From positions 1 to 64,000 of the forward strand of contig CAZPHD010000010.1 in assembly GCA_964586225.1 (NCBI GenBank): a DNA stretch of 64,000 nucleotides, written 5' to 3'. The DNA is from JANJUB01 sp964586225 (GTDB lineage: Bacteria > Armatimonadota > Fimbriimonadia > Fimbriimonadales > Fimbriimonadaceae). Under the pieces are notes generated by a model. It saw only the letters and a list, made by a program, of their open reading frames with translations. It ran no database searches and had not been told where the DNA came from. Position numbers and translations under genes: made by a program. This document shows positions 27,188 to 36,121 of the stretch, piece after piece (position 1 is the stretch's first letter; each line of letters starts with the position of its first letter).

Positions 27188-27257
27188 GATCGGTCAAACT
27201 CTGCCAAAATTGTACCGCTGGCCCCCCATGGCCTGCTTCATGCGCGTCAATTCCTAG

Positions 27258-28112
27258 ATGGCCGAACACGCTCCCAAAGTCTCCGTGGTCTTGCCGACGT
27301 ACAGCCGGTCCGATCTTCTACCGGGTGCCATTGACAGCATCCTTGCCCAGACCTTCACGGATTGGGAGCTCATCGTCGTGGACGACGGCTCGACCGACGA
27401 CACGCCGGAGGTCATCAAGCGCTACGAGGCCCAGGATACGCGCATTCGTTCCATCCGCAACAATCCGAACAAGAAGTTGCCCGCCTCGCTCAATGTTGGA
27501 AGCGACGCTGCCCTAGGTAAGTACATCACCTGGACATCCGACGACAACTTCTTCAGGCCAACAGCCCTGCAGCGCATGGTCGAAGAACTCGACGCCGATC
27601 CTGAGGTGGGCGTCGTGTACGCCGACTGCATGCTCATTGACGATGACCTGAAGGAGCAAGGGATCGCCGAGGTTGACGGCCATGAGACGTTGTTGCTGTG
27701 GAACTGTGTCCGCGGTTGCTTCATGTACCGGCGCGAAGTCCACGAGAAGCTCAAGGGCTACGATGTTGATCGCTTCTTGGTGGAAGATTGGGACTTCTGG
27801 CTGCGGGCGTCGCTCTACTTCAAGCTCAAGCCCATCAAGGAAGACCTGTATCTCTATCGAATGCACGAGCGTTCACTCACCCAGACGCGGCTTGCCGACA
27901 TCCACAAGCGCACGGCGCTGCTTATCGAAGAGTATCTCGCCAAGGTGCCCTATGCAAGGGGTGAGACGCTTCTCAAATCGAGATTTCAGCTGATTCACTA
28001 TGGCAAGATGTCCAAGATGCCAGGCTTCATGCTCAAGCACGCCGCCCTGGCCTTTGTCCAAAGCCCTTTGCGAACGATCTCGCACATCACGAAAAAACTG
28101 CTCCGGCGCTAA
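27258..28112 (+). CDS. Glycosyltransferase family 2 (284 aa)
   Basis: GT-A enzyme with VSVVLPTYSRSDLLPGAI, VVDDGSTDDTPEVI, metal-site region YITWTSDDNFFRPTAL and acceptor-side DRFLVEDWDFWLRASL. Transcribed alone on the plus strand inside the otherwise minus-strand part of the locus. Its last codons (LLRR stop) form one arm and the loop of the Wzz gene terminator, so protein and RNA signals share the same bases. Confidence 0.9.
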   Translation: MAEHAPKVSVVLPTYSRSDLLPGAIDSILAQTFTDWELIVVDDGSTDDTPEVIKRYEAQDTRIRSIRNNPNKKLPASLNVGSDAALGKYITWTSDDNFFRPTALQRMVEELDADPEVGVVYADCMLIDDDLKEQGIAEVDGHETLLLWNCVRGCFMYRREVHEKLKGYDVDRFLVEDWDFWLRASLYFKLKPIKEDLYLYRMHERSLTQTRLADIHKRTALLIEEYLAKVPYARGETLLKSRFQLIHYGKMSKMPGFMLKHAALAFVQSPLRTISHITKKLLRR

Positions 28113-28124
28113 GCGCCGGAGCAG
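28092..28124 (-). terminator. Intrinsic terminator of the Wzz gene, inside the GT2 coding end
   Basis: CTGCTCCGGCGC (28098-28109) pairs perfectly with GCGCCGGAGCAG (28113-28124); the loop TAA is the GT2 stop codon. Read on the minus strand the 12-bp stem is followed by TTTTTT (28092-28097). Twenty-five bases separate it from the Wzz stop. Confidence 0.85.
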
Positions 28125-28149
28125 ACCTATCTGACTCGCTTCGACGAGG

Positions 28150-30165
28150 TTACGCGTCGAGCGACTTGGGATCGTCGCGTTCAATCAAGCTCGGGTCGGC
28201 ACTCTCGGTCACAACGGCCAGATCCGATGAGCGGGTGAAGGCCACGGTGACGAGCGGGCATCCGGCTTCCTTAAGCGCTTGCTGTGCTTGAAGGAACTCC
28301 ACCGACTTCGTCTTGCCTGCGCGGACGAGAAGGATTACTTCGTCGACATGGGGCGCGAGGAAGGCGTATTCGGCGGACTTGGATGTGGGCTCGAGGTCCA
28401 CGATGGTGAGATCGGCTTCTTGGTCACGGATAGCGGGAGCAACCTCGGGGCTTCTCTCGCCGCTGAGACCCAGGAATGACTCAACGCTCATGCCTTTGAT
28501 CAGCGGAGAAACCTCGACCACTTCGTTCTGCGAAGGCTGACGTCCCGCCAAGCGAGCCAGCGCACCGCGCGGGTCGCATTCAACCAACAGCACTCGCGAG
28601 CCATGCCGCGCTCCGGCGACGGCAAGGTTGATGGCCGTAGTTGAAGCGCCAGCATCCTTGGTCAGACCCACAATGGCCACGCGGTAGGGTCGGGCAGTGC
28701 TGCGCAAGTGATTTGCCAGCAACGTCTCATACGACTCTTGCGGTGCCTTGCTCAGGCCGCGGTAGGGCGTTCGAAGCTCGGGCACCATGCGGTAGACCGG
28801 GCGGAACGCGAGTTGGTTGAGCTGGGCCAGCGATCGAACCGGCTGGCGCTTCGCTTCAGTCGCGAGCATCGAAAGGATGCCAAGAATGCCCCCAGCGACG
28901 ATTCCGAACATCATGTTGATGACGATTTTCGGGCTTACCGGGTCCGGCAGAGCGACGGCTGAGGTCTGTTCGCGAACCGGCGTGATACGACCTGTCTGAG
29001 CGGCCTTCAACGTCTTAAGTCGGTCGGCGTAGCCTTGATAGACGCGCTCCAAGGCGAGCTGTTGTCGATTCAGCTTTGCCAGCTTCGACTGGGCGGCCGG
29101 GAGCTTACTCATAAAGCTCTCCTTCTCCGCGACAATTCGATTGGCGTTTTCGACACGCGCCTGTAGACCGGTCACCATAGCCTTGGCCTCGGCCAAAGTG
29201 TTCATGAGCTGAGTGCGGTTCGTGTTGGGAACCGTGGTGGACTGTCCCTCAACGTATTGCGGCGTGGCGTCAAGCTGCGCCTTGATCGCATTGATCCGCT
29301 CTTGAGAGGCACGAACTTCTTCACGCTCAGGCAGATAGCGTTCCGATAGCAAGGCGTGGGCTGTTCGCGCCTCAAGCAAGTCGGTCGTGAACTTCTGATG
29401 CAAAGGGTTGAGGACCTTGGCGTCGCCACCCGCCTGCATCTTGTCCAACTTGGATAGCGCGGTTTCGAGGTCGTTCGCACGAAGTCGAGCGGTCACCAAA
29501 TCCAGCTGGGCCATGTCGCGCGTGTTCTTGATGGTGTTGAGGTTTTGCGTTTCGGACGCGATCTGAGTGGCCATGTCGGCCAGGCCAAGCTCAATCTTAA
29601 CCTTTTCTGTTTCAGCATCGATGGTGTTGAGCTGGTTGTCGATGTCACCGATCTGCGTTTCTAGGAACTGGATGGCTCGGCTGGCAAGTTCGCGAGTGTT
29701 CGTGTTGTTCTTGTCGTTAAAAGCGATGTTGATTTCGCGCGCGACCGACTGAGCAAGCTCACGATCGGTCAACCGGACTCGCAACCCAATGATGTCCGAA
29801 GTCGCTTCCGCCGTGACCGTGATGGAGTCCATCAGATCGGGGGGATAGATTGGCGAGTTCGGGTTCTCCATGGGATCACCTTCACCGCGCTGAGACGCAA
29901 CTCTTCGAGCCGCTTCGAGAACCGTGCCAAACGAAGTCAGCTGCTGTACCTGTGTGGTCAGCGAGCGAGAACGTCCGAAGTCGATCAAGTCAGAGACCGA
30001 CGCTTCCGCGTTGTTCATTGCCACCGTGGGCACAATCGGCTTCTGGTCGATCAGGATTTCCATGATCGCCTCGTACTTCTTGGGCACGATCATGGAGACC
30101 GCCAAGGCGATCGCCGCTCCACCTGCCGCAAACAACAACAACCTTAACCAGTAGGACTTAATCAA
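28150..30165 (-). CDS. Wzz-type polysaccharide co-polymerase fused to a degenerate BY-kinase domain
   Basis: 671 residues. N-terminal helix (8-27), Wzz domain, long periplasmic coiled coil (about 150-370), second helix (about 430-450), then a cytoplasmic ParA/BY-kinase-like domain. This is the architecture of Wzc, which controls chain length. In the kinase part the Walker A reads GLTKDAGASTTAINLA: the Lys-Ser/Thr of PGEGKST is replaced (Ala-Ser). Walker A' is LLVECDPRG, and the tail has no tyrosine cluster. It is therefore probably not an active tyrosine kinase, though nucleotide binding cannot be excluded. Monocistronic with its own terminator. Confidence 0.85.
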   Translation of the reverse strand: MIKSYWLRLLLFAAGGAAIALAVSMIVPKKYEAIMEILIDQKPIVPTVAMNNAEASVSDLIDFGRSRSLTTQVQQLTSFGTVLEAARRVASQRGEGDPMENPNSPIYPPDLMDSITVTAEATSDIIGLRVRLTDRELAQSVAREINIAFNDKNNTNTRELASRAIQFLETQIGDIDNQLNTIDAETEKVKIELGLADMATQIASETQNLNTIKNTRDMAQLDLVTARLRANDLETALSKLDKMQAGGDAKVLNPLHQKFTTDLLEARTAHALLSERYLPEREEVRASQERINAIKAQLDATPQYVEGQSTTVPNTNRTQLMNTLAEAKAMVTGLQARVENANRIVAEKESFMSKLPAAQSKLAKLNRQQLALERVYQGYADRLKTLKAAQTGRITPVREQTSAVALPDPVSPKIVINMMFGIVAGGILGILSMLATEAKRQPVRSLAQLNQLAFRPVYRMVPELRTPYRGLSKAPQESYETLLANHLRSTARPYRVAIVGLTKDAGASTTAINLAVAGARHGSRVLLVECDPRGALARLAGRQPSQNEVVEVSPLIKGMSVESFLGLSGERSPEVAPAIRDQEADLTIVDLEPTSKSAEYAFLAPHVDEVILLVRAGKTKSVEFLQAQQALKEAGCPLVTVAFTRSSDLAVVTESADPSLIERDDPKSLDA

Positions 30166-30293
30166 CTCGCTACCTCAACGCCTCACTTGATTATCGGCAT
30201 CCGACTGATCCGATATGGAGTCTCAACAAACAAAGACGGTGCAAAGACTCCCAGAAGCGCCTCAACTCTCGTAAGTTTACCGGGATCGGTGAA

Positions 30294-31733
30294 CTAGAGC
30301 GTTCGGTAGATGTCTTTCAAGCCCGAGATGGAGTAGCCGAGCCGCCAGTTTCCAAGCCGAATTGCCGCCAACACACCTAAGTGGAGAATGACCGCGAGCC
30401 CTCCGCCGATGAGGAGTTGTATCCACGGCGCGACGGGCATCCAACGAGCTGCCACCACCAGACCGACGGCAGGAAGCGTGCTGGCTACACTCCTGCCGAC
30501 CATGAATGCATCTTGCCGGTTGGGCCGCAGAGTTGCCCACGCGAACAACAGGTTCAACACATAAACGGTGATTGCGCCGTAGGTCAAGAACTCGACAAAC
30601 TGGATCAGAGTCCCGTTGGCCCAAACGCTGGCGATGCCCGCAACTGCGATCGCGTATCCGGGCAGCCACGACAAAGCATGAAGCCCCGGGCGCCCGCAGG
30701 CAACGAGAGCGGTACCCGCTGCCGACCCGATCGAGCGAAAGCCAAGATAGTAAGCTAGCACGCCCAGGGTTGGACCGGCCGCTTCAAAACCGCGCGGATA
30801 CAAGATGCTGATGATTGCGTTCGAATGCGCGCCCACCAACACATAGACGGGGATCGCGAAGAGCGACACGGCGGCGATCGTGCGTGCGAAGAGATGCGCC
30901 TGTCGGTCCCGCTGGTCCACAGCCCGGCTGAATGCCACGAACATCGTTCGCGAGATGGGAGCAGTGATCAAATCGAAAGGCTTCGCGGCGATATTGAACG
31001 CAACCCAGTAAGCACCATTTGCCGATTGACCTAGGGCCTTGCCGATCACGGCATAGTCAGCCATGGTGTACACCGTGTAGGAGATGTTGGCCCCGAGGTT
31101 TGCGAAGGAGGCCCGGAACAGGCGTCCAAACACGGTCAGATCGAATGCGGGCGCGATCCAGCCGGAAGCGCGGATGACGAGGGCTAGATACACAACGCCG
31201 CGAAGCACCATCTGGATGAGCAGGGCGAACAGTCCAAACCCGGTTAACGCCAAGCCTAAGGCAACCGAATAACCGATGCCGGTCGCAACGACATCGGCCA
31301 GCCCCGCCTCGCGAAACCGCGCTTGCTTTACAAGGCGGCTTCCCGGAATTGAAGCGAGCGAGCCGATGAGCATGGTGGTTGCCGTCCAGTAGAGTGCCTG
31401 AGACATTTCAGGCACCGCATAGAACCTAGACACCGCACCCGATGCGACTGCCGTCAACAGCGCAAAGAAGAACCCCAGCATTACGGCTAAGCCGTGGTAG
31501 TTACGCTCATCCCCGTGCTGGTGCTCGGTATCGGCGATGTACGTGATTGCGAGGCCGCCATCGCGAAACAGCTCGGTCACTGTATAGAGTGCGATGGCGA
31601 TACCGAACGTCCCGACCGCCTTGACGCCAACCTGGCCAGTGATGATAATCCCAATGATCGGAAAGATCACTTTGGAGACCATTGAGAACAGCATCAACCA
31701 TGCCGCACCCTTGCTCACCGTGGCCTTATCCAA
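30294..31733 (-). CDS. Polysaccharide flippase (Wzx/MOP-like)
   Basis: 479 residues with about 12-14 hydrophobic helices and few charged loops; begins MDKATVSKGAAWLMLFSMVSKVIFPIIGI, as in the oligosaccharide-flippase (MATE-like) superfamily. It would move lipid-linked repeat units across the inner membrane. 128 bases upstream of the Wzz gene on the same strand; those bases hold no gene. No Wzy polymerase was recognised in the window. Substrate inferred from the locus. Confidence 0.85.
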   Translation of the reverse strand: MDKATVSKGAAWLMLFSMVSKVIFPIIGIIITGQVGVKAVGTFGIAIALYTVTELFRDGGLAITYIADTEHQHGDERNYHGLAVMLGFFFALLTAVASGAVSRFYAVPEMSQALYWTATTMLIGSLASIPGSRLVKQARFREAGLADVVATGIGYSVALGLALTGFGLFALLIQMVLRGVVYLALVIRASGWIAPAFDLTVFGRLFRASFANLGANISYTVYTMADYAVIGKALGQSANGAYWVAFNIAAKPFDLITAPISRTMFVAFSRAVDQRDRQAHLFARTIAAVSLFAIPVYVLVGAHSNAIISILYPRGFEAAGPTLGVLAYYLGFRSIGSAAGTALVACGRPGLHALSWLPGYAIAVAGIASVWANGTLIQFVEFLTYGAITVYVLNLLFAWATLRPNRQDAFMVGRSVASTLPAVGLVVAARWMPVAPWIQLLIGGGLAVILHLGVLAAIRLGNWRLGYSISGLKDIYRTL

Positions 31734-31796
31734 AGTCGTTCACCCTACAAGCATCGGAAGAATCGGGCGAGCCTTGTATACTCCCCTCTCCACCTT

Positions 31797-32885
31797 ATGA
31801 AAGTCGCCTTCTGCATCCGACCCGACTGGGAAACCACTCACGGGGGCGACAGCGTTCAACTGGTCAAGACGGTCGAAGCGCTTCAAAGTCACCACGGGGT
31901 TCAGGCGACGATCGTGACCGATCCCGGCGATGCCGCGATTAGGGATGCCGAAGTCGTGCACGTGTTCAACATTCAAACTGAGGAGATCAGTTCCGCCTTT
32001 GGCCGAGCGGCAAACAAGGCTGGGCGTCCGTATGTGGTGTCCACAATCTACTGGGACCTGCGCCATGCCCGGTTTGTCGATATGATGGGTACGCGGGTTC
32101 CGTCGCCGGCCTGGAAGGCCCTCAAGGGAGCTTTCGATGTGTTGAGCCGGATCGCGGGAGCGACCCTTGGTCGACCGCGGTACGCCCAGCCCTCGCGGCG
32201 TAGGTTGGTGCGTGAGTTGCTGACCGGGGCGGCTGCGCTCTTGCCCAACTCGCAAGAAGAAGCCCAGATGGTGGCTCGCGACTTTGGATTCGACCATGCC
32301 GTTGTCCAGCCCGTCGTCAATGCGATTGATACCTCCCTGTTCACGCCTCCAGTCGCTGATGGTGCTCGCGATGGCGCGTGTAATGTGGGTCGAGTTCAGC
32401 CGATCAAGAATCAGCTCGGGGTCGTCGCGGCTCTCGCCGACCTGCCAGTTCGATTGACCATTGTAGGGGCCGAACATGATGCGTCGTATGCCGCGAAGGT
32501 CCGCGCGGTGGCCTCACCGCAGGTTGAGTTCATTTCCCGGCTTGCCCCGGCGGACGTGGCCGCTTTACTCCAGCGTTCTTCGGTTCACCTGTTGCCGTCA
32601 TTTCGCGAGTCGCCGGGGTTGTCAACGCTGGAGGCTCTTGCGTGCGGGTGCAGGGTCGTCGTGTCCTCGGCCGAGTTCTGCCCGGTGCAAACCTACTTTG
32701 GCGACCTCGTGAACACGTCCGTGTTCGTCTGCGACCCCTATGACCCGGACTCGATTCGTCGCTCGACCGAATCCGCGCTCGCATCGACTGCGCAACCTGA
32801 CATGACCGCGTGGCGAAGTCGTTTCACGTGGGAGCAAGCCGCCGAAGACACCATGGCCGGATACCAGAGGGCACTCGACTCATGA
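31797..32885 (+). CDS. Glycosyltransferase family 4 (GT-B)
   Basis: 362 residues with two Rossmann-like halves: N-terminal acceptor half starting MKVAFCIRPDWETTHGGDS and C-terminal donor half with NVGRVQPIKNQLGVV and the E-x7-E motif in SFRESPGLSTLEALACG. Retaining GT4 enzyme, probably of the exopolysaccharide locus. A TATACT at 31777-31782 may be its -10. Its stop overlaps the trmFO start by four bases, joining the sugar locus to an RNA modification gene. Confidence 0.88.
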   Translation: MKVAFCIRPDWETTHGGDSVQLVKTVEALQSHHGVQATIVTDPGDAAIRDAEVVHVFNIQTEEISSAFGRAANKAGRPYVVSTIYWDLRHARFVDMMGTRVPSPAWKALKGAFDVLSRIAGATLGRPRYAQPSRRRLVRELLTGAAALLPNSQEEAQMVARDFGFDHAVVQPVVNAIDTSLFTPPVADGARDGACNVGRVQPIKNQLGVVAALADLPVRLTIVGAEHDASYAAKVRAVASPQVEFISRLAPADVAALLQRSSVHLLPSFRESPGLSTLEALACGCRVVVSSAEFCPVQTYFGDLVNTSVFVCDPYDPDSIRRSTESALASTAQPDMTAWRSRFTWEQAAEDTMAGYQRALDS

Positions 32886-34273
32886 TCCGCATCGTCGGAG
32901 CAGGTTTCTCGGGTGTGGAAGCCGCGTGGGGCTTGGCCGAGCGGGGCCACGTAGTGACGATCTACGAGATGCGCCCCGTCGAGATGACCCCGGCCCACAC
33001 GAGCGACCAGTTCGCCGAGTTGGTGTGCTCAAACTCGTTCAAGTCCAAAGCTCCCGACAGTCCAGCGGGTCAACTGAAAGCCGAGATGCAAGCGCTCGGG
33101 TCGCTCGTGCTGATGACCGCCTACGAACACGAGGTCCCGGGCGGTCAGGCGCTTGCTGTGGATCGCGATCGATTCGCTCAAGCGATCACCGCCAAGATGG
33201 AGGCGCATCCGAACATTCACGTTCAGCGGCGGCCGGTTACATCCGGCGACGTCGAAGGTTGGCTTGCGAGCGGCGATATCGTCGTGCTTGCAACAGGCCC
33301 ACTTACAAGCGATGACCTCTCGACATGGCTCGCGAGCCAAACCGGTCGCACGCATCTCTACTTCTATGATGCGGTCGCGCCGACCGTGGAGGCGGCCTCG
33401 CTTGATATGGACATTGTCTTCGCCCAGAGTCGCTATGACAAGGGCGAAGGCGACGACTACCTGAACTGCCCGTTCGACAAACCGACCTACGAGGCGTTTG
33501 TTGATGCGCTGATTACAGCTGAGCGTGCGCCGATCCATGCATTTGAAGCGGGCGGCAAACGCGATGCGTCGCCGACCGAGATCGAGGGCCAGTTCATTGA
33601 GAAAATCAAGTACTTCGCGGGATGCACTCCGATTGAGGCCATTGCCGAGAAGGGGCGAGATTCGCTCCGCTTCGGTAACTTCAAGCCCGTCGGCCTGACC
33701 GATCCGCGTACGGAACGCCGTCCGTACGCCGCACTCCAACTGCGGCCCGAGAACCGGGAGAAGACGCTCTACTCGCTCGTTGCCTGCCAGACCCGGTTGA
33801 AGTGGGGCGAACAGAGACGGGTGTTTGGGCTGGTGCCGGGGTTAGCGAACGCCGAGTTCGTTCGGTTTGGCGTGATCCACCGGAACACCTATGTCGATGC
33901 GCCCACGGTTCTTGAAAGTGATTTGTCGCTGAAAGGTCACTCGAATCTCTACTTATCCGGCCAGTTGACGGGCGTCGAGGGATATGTCGAGAGCGCGGCG
34001 ATGGGCATCTATACGGCGGTCGTCATTGACGCAAAGTTCCGTAGTTTGGAACCTGAAAGTCCGCCGTTGGCCAGTGCCTATGGCTCCTTAATCGGCCATC
34101 TGCAAGACCCGACCGATCGTGAGTTTGCGCCGATGAACATCAACTGGGGACTCTTCCCCGATCCAGAGCTCGAACTTAAACCCGGCAAGAAGCGGGTGGA
34201 CAAGGGGCTCATCCGAGAGACCAAACTGAACCGAGCGCGTGAAGCTTTCGAGGCGTGGAGGCGTCGACTCTAA
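32882..34273 (+). CDS. trmFO: Folate/FAD-dependent tRNA m5U54 methyltransferase
   Basis: Methylates U54 of tRNA using methylenetetrahydrofolate and FADH2. 463 residues from ATG 32882 (MIRIVGAGFSGVEAA). FAD-binding GAGFSGVEAAWGLAERG, then the family stretches IYEMRPVEMTPAHTSDQFAEL and VCSNSFKSK, and the later GQLTGVEGYVESAAMG are all typical of TrmFO. The catalytic cysteine candidates (CSNSF; FAGCTPIEA) are present. Upstream overlap with the GT4 gene; downstream gene begins at the next base. Confidence 0.95.
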   Translation: MIRIVGAGFSGVEAAWGLAERGHVVTIYEMRPVEMTPAHTSDQFAELVCSNSFKSKAPDSPAGQLKAEMQALGSLVLMTAYEHEVPGGQALAVDRDRFAQAITAKMEAHPNIHVQRRPVTSGDVEGWLASGDIVVLATGPLTSDDLSTWLASQTGRTHLYFYDAVAPTVEAASLDMDIVFAQSRYDKGEGDDYLNCPFDKPTYEAFVDALITAERAPIHAFEAGGKRDASPTEIEGQFIEKIKYFAGCTPIEAIAEKGRDSLRFGNFKPVGLTDPRTERRPYAALQLRPENREKTLYSLVACQTRLKWGEQRRVFGLVPGLANAEFVRFGVIHRNTYVDAPTVLESDLSLKGHSNLYLSGQLTGVEGYVESAAMGIYTAVVIDAKFRSLEPESPPLASAYGSLIGHLQDPTDREFAPMNINWGLFPDPELELKPGKKRVDKGLIRETKLNRAREAFEAWRRRL

Positions 34274-36121
34274 ATGCCACGCCCCCTGGTGTTTGGCAAC
34301 GGTCGGTTGCTTGTGCAGTGCGACCACCGCGGCAACATCCGCGACTTCAGTTGGCCGGTTGGCATCTGGAACCACCTGAGTGGACGCGCGGTACGCATCG
34401 GCATTTGGGCCGAGGGCGGATTTTCGTGGCTTGACGCGGCGGGATGGGAGCGATCGCATCGCTATGCCTCGGCGGAACCGTTGGTCGGTGTGGAGACGCA
34501 CGATTCCGCCGAGTTGGGGGTGCGACTTGAGATCACGTCGTGGCTCTTCTCCCCACCCCCCAACCCCCTCCCCTCGAAGACAATGCCCTTCGAGGAGAGG
34601 GGGAGTTCGGATACGTTCCGACGTTTGTTCACCTTGACGAACCTCCGCGACCAATCCCGCGAAGTCCGGCTGTTCGTGACCCACGACTTCCGAATCATGG
34701 AAAGCGACATCGGGGATTGCGCGCTTTGGCACCCGGTGCTGGAGGGCATCGTCCACTTCAAGGGTCCAGTGTCGATTCTTGCGCGGCTTGAAGACTCCGA
34801 CCAGTTCGCCTGCGGTATCACCGAGTTTGGAGACCTTGAAGGAACGTGGCGCGACGCCGAAGATGGTGAACTGAGCGGCAACCCCATCGCCCAGGGTTCG
34901 GTGGATTCGACCCTGCGGGCTTGCGTTCAACTGGCGGCTCACGGCGTTGGCCAGTTGCAGTATGAGCTCCGAATTGCGGAGCGAATGGAGGACCTCGGAC
35001 CGTTCGCCTGGACACCGGCTCCAAACGATTCCCACGAGGCGCATCAGGGTTCCCACGAGGTCGCCGGGTGGTTTTCCCCGGCGCAAGACCATCTCGACCT
35101 CGCCATCATCCGAACCCAAATCGCCGACACGGGGGCGGTGCTCGCCGCTAATGACTCCGACATCATGGAGACCAACCGAGCGAACTACAGCTACTGCTGG
35201 CCGCGCGATGCCGCCAACGTCTTGCAAGAACTGATCGAGCGCGGACACACCGAAGAAGCGATCCGATTCGTCGAGTGGGCCAAGCGCGCGATCGCTCCCC
35301 GTCCGTTCTTCCTACAGAAATACCGCGCAGATGGCACCGTCGGCGCCACCTGGCACCCGTGGACCGTTGGCTTGCCCATCCAACAAGACGAGACGGCCAG
35401 CGTCGTGAGCCTCGTCGCTCGACTCGCCACGATTGATGACGCCACCTTTGATCTGCTCGTGCGAAAGCCGCTGGAATTCTTCCTCACGTTCCGCGACTCG
35501 AAGGGCCTTCCCCTCCCAAGCTACGACCTTTGGGAAGAGCGCCGAGGAGTTCATGCCCACACCGTGGCCACGGTGATCGCCGCCTTTCGCGATGGTGCGA
35601 GGATCACCTCGGATCGCGATGAGCAACTTCGTTGGAGCGAAGCCGCCGTCGAGATGACGGCTGCGTTTCGGCGGCACTTAGTCTGCCCCCAGACCGGACG
35701 GATCTTCCGAAACACCGACGAACACGGCACGATTGACGCGGCCACGCTCCTGGTTGAGTTCCTTGATGTGCTTCCGAAGGGAGATCCGATCTATGCGGCC
35801 AATCGCACCGCGGTTGAATCAGCGCTGTGGGTAGAGACGGAGATCGGCGGCCTCGCCCGCTACCAGGGCGACTACTACTTCCGCGTCAGCGACGACGTGC
35901 CGGGCAATCCCTGGATCATAACCACGCTCTGGCTGGCCCAGTCGTATGCTCTCAGCGGAGACAAGGATCGTGCGCGAGAACTGCTGGATTGGGTCAATCG
36001 ATGGGCAGATCCGACCGGCGTGCTCCCCGAGCAAGTGCACCCTTACACCGGCGAGCCGCTGAGCGTGGCCCCGCTCACCTGGTCACATGCCGAGCGACTA
36101 CGCACGCGCCGTCTGCTCTAG
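34274..36121 (+). CDS. GH15 glucoamylase-like glycoside hydrolase
   Basis: 615 residues, no signal peptide: cytoplasmic. N-terminal beta-sandwich domain (to about 270) then an (alpha/alpha)6 barrel. The general acid is the Glu in LYDLWEERRGVH-like sequence (SYDLWEERRGVHAHT, about 417) and the base Glu in VLPEQVHPYTGEPLS. WPRDAANVLQELIERGH is also a family motif. Acts on alpha-glucosides or trehalose, in keeping with intracellular GH15 enzymes. A C/G-rich palindromic repeat (34551-34610) encodes an extra Pro/Glu-rich peptide at about residues 93-112. The C-terminus overlaps the convergent cysteine synthase by 24 bases. Confidence 0.9.
   Translation: MPRPLVFGNGRLLVQCDHRGNIRDFSWPVGIWNHLSGRAVRIGIWAEGGFSWLDAAGWERSHRYASAEPLVGVETHDSAELGVRLEITSWLFSPPPNPLPSKTMPFEERGSSDTFRRLFTLTNLRDQSREVRLFVTHDFRIMESDIGDCALWHPVLEGIVHFKGPVSILARLEDSDQFACGITEFGDLEGTWRDAEDGELSGNPIAQGSVDSTLRACVQLAAHGVGQLQYELRIAERMEDLGPFAWTPAPNDSHEAHQGSHEVAGWFSPAQDHLDLAIIRTQIADTGAVLAANDSDIMETNRANYSYCWPRDAANVLQELIERGHTEEAIRFVEWAKRAIAPRPFFLQKYRADGTVGATWHPWTVGLPIQQDETASVVSLVARLATIDDATFDLLVRKPLEFFLTFRDSKGLPLPSYDLWEERRGVHAHTVATVIAAFRDGARITSDRDEQLRWSEAAVEMTAAFRRHLVCPQTGRIFRNTDEHGTIDAATLLVEFLDVLPKGDPIYAANRTAVESALWVETEIGGLARYQGDYYFRVSDDVPGNPWIITTLWLAQSYALSGDKDRARELLDWVNRWADPTGVLPEQVHPYTGEPLSVAPLTWSHAERLRTRRLL
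34551..34610. repeat. C/G-rich palindromic repeat inside the GH15 gene
   Basis: Sixty bases, an exact codon multiple. Its reverse complement begins CCGAACTCCCCCTC and ends GGGGGTTGGGGGGTGGGG, the same as the intergenic copy at 46109-46157 (same orientation after complementing), except for a different hairpin apex. Translated as SPPPNPLPS...FEERGSS. Confidence 0.85.
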
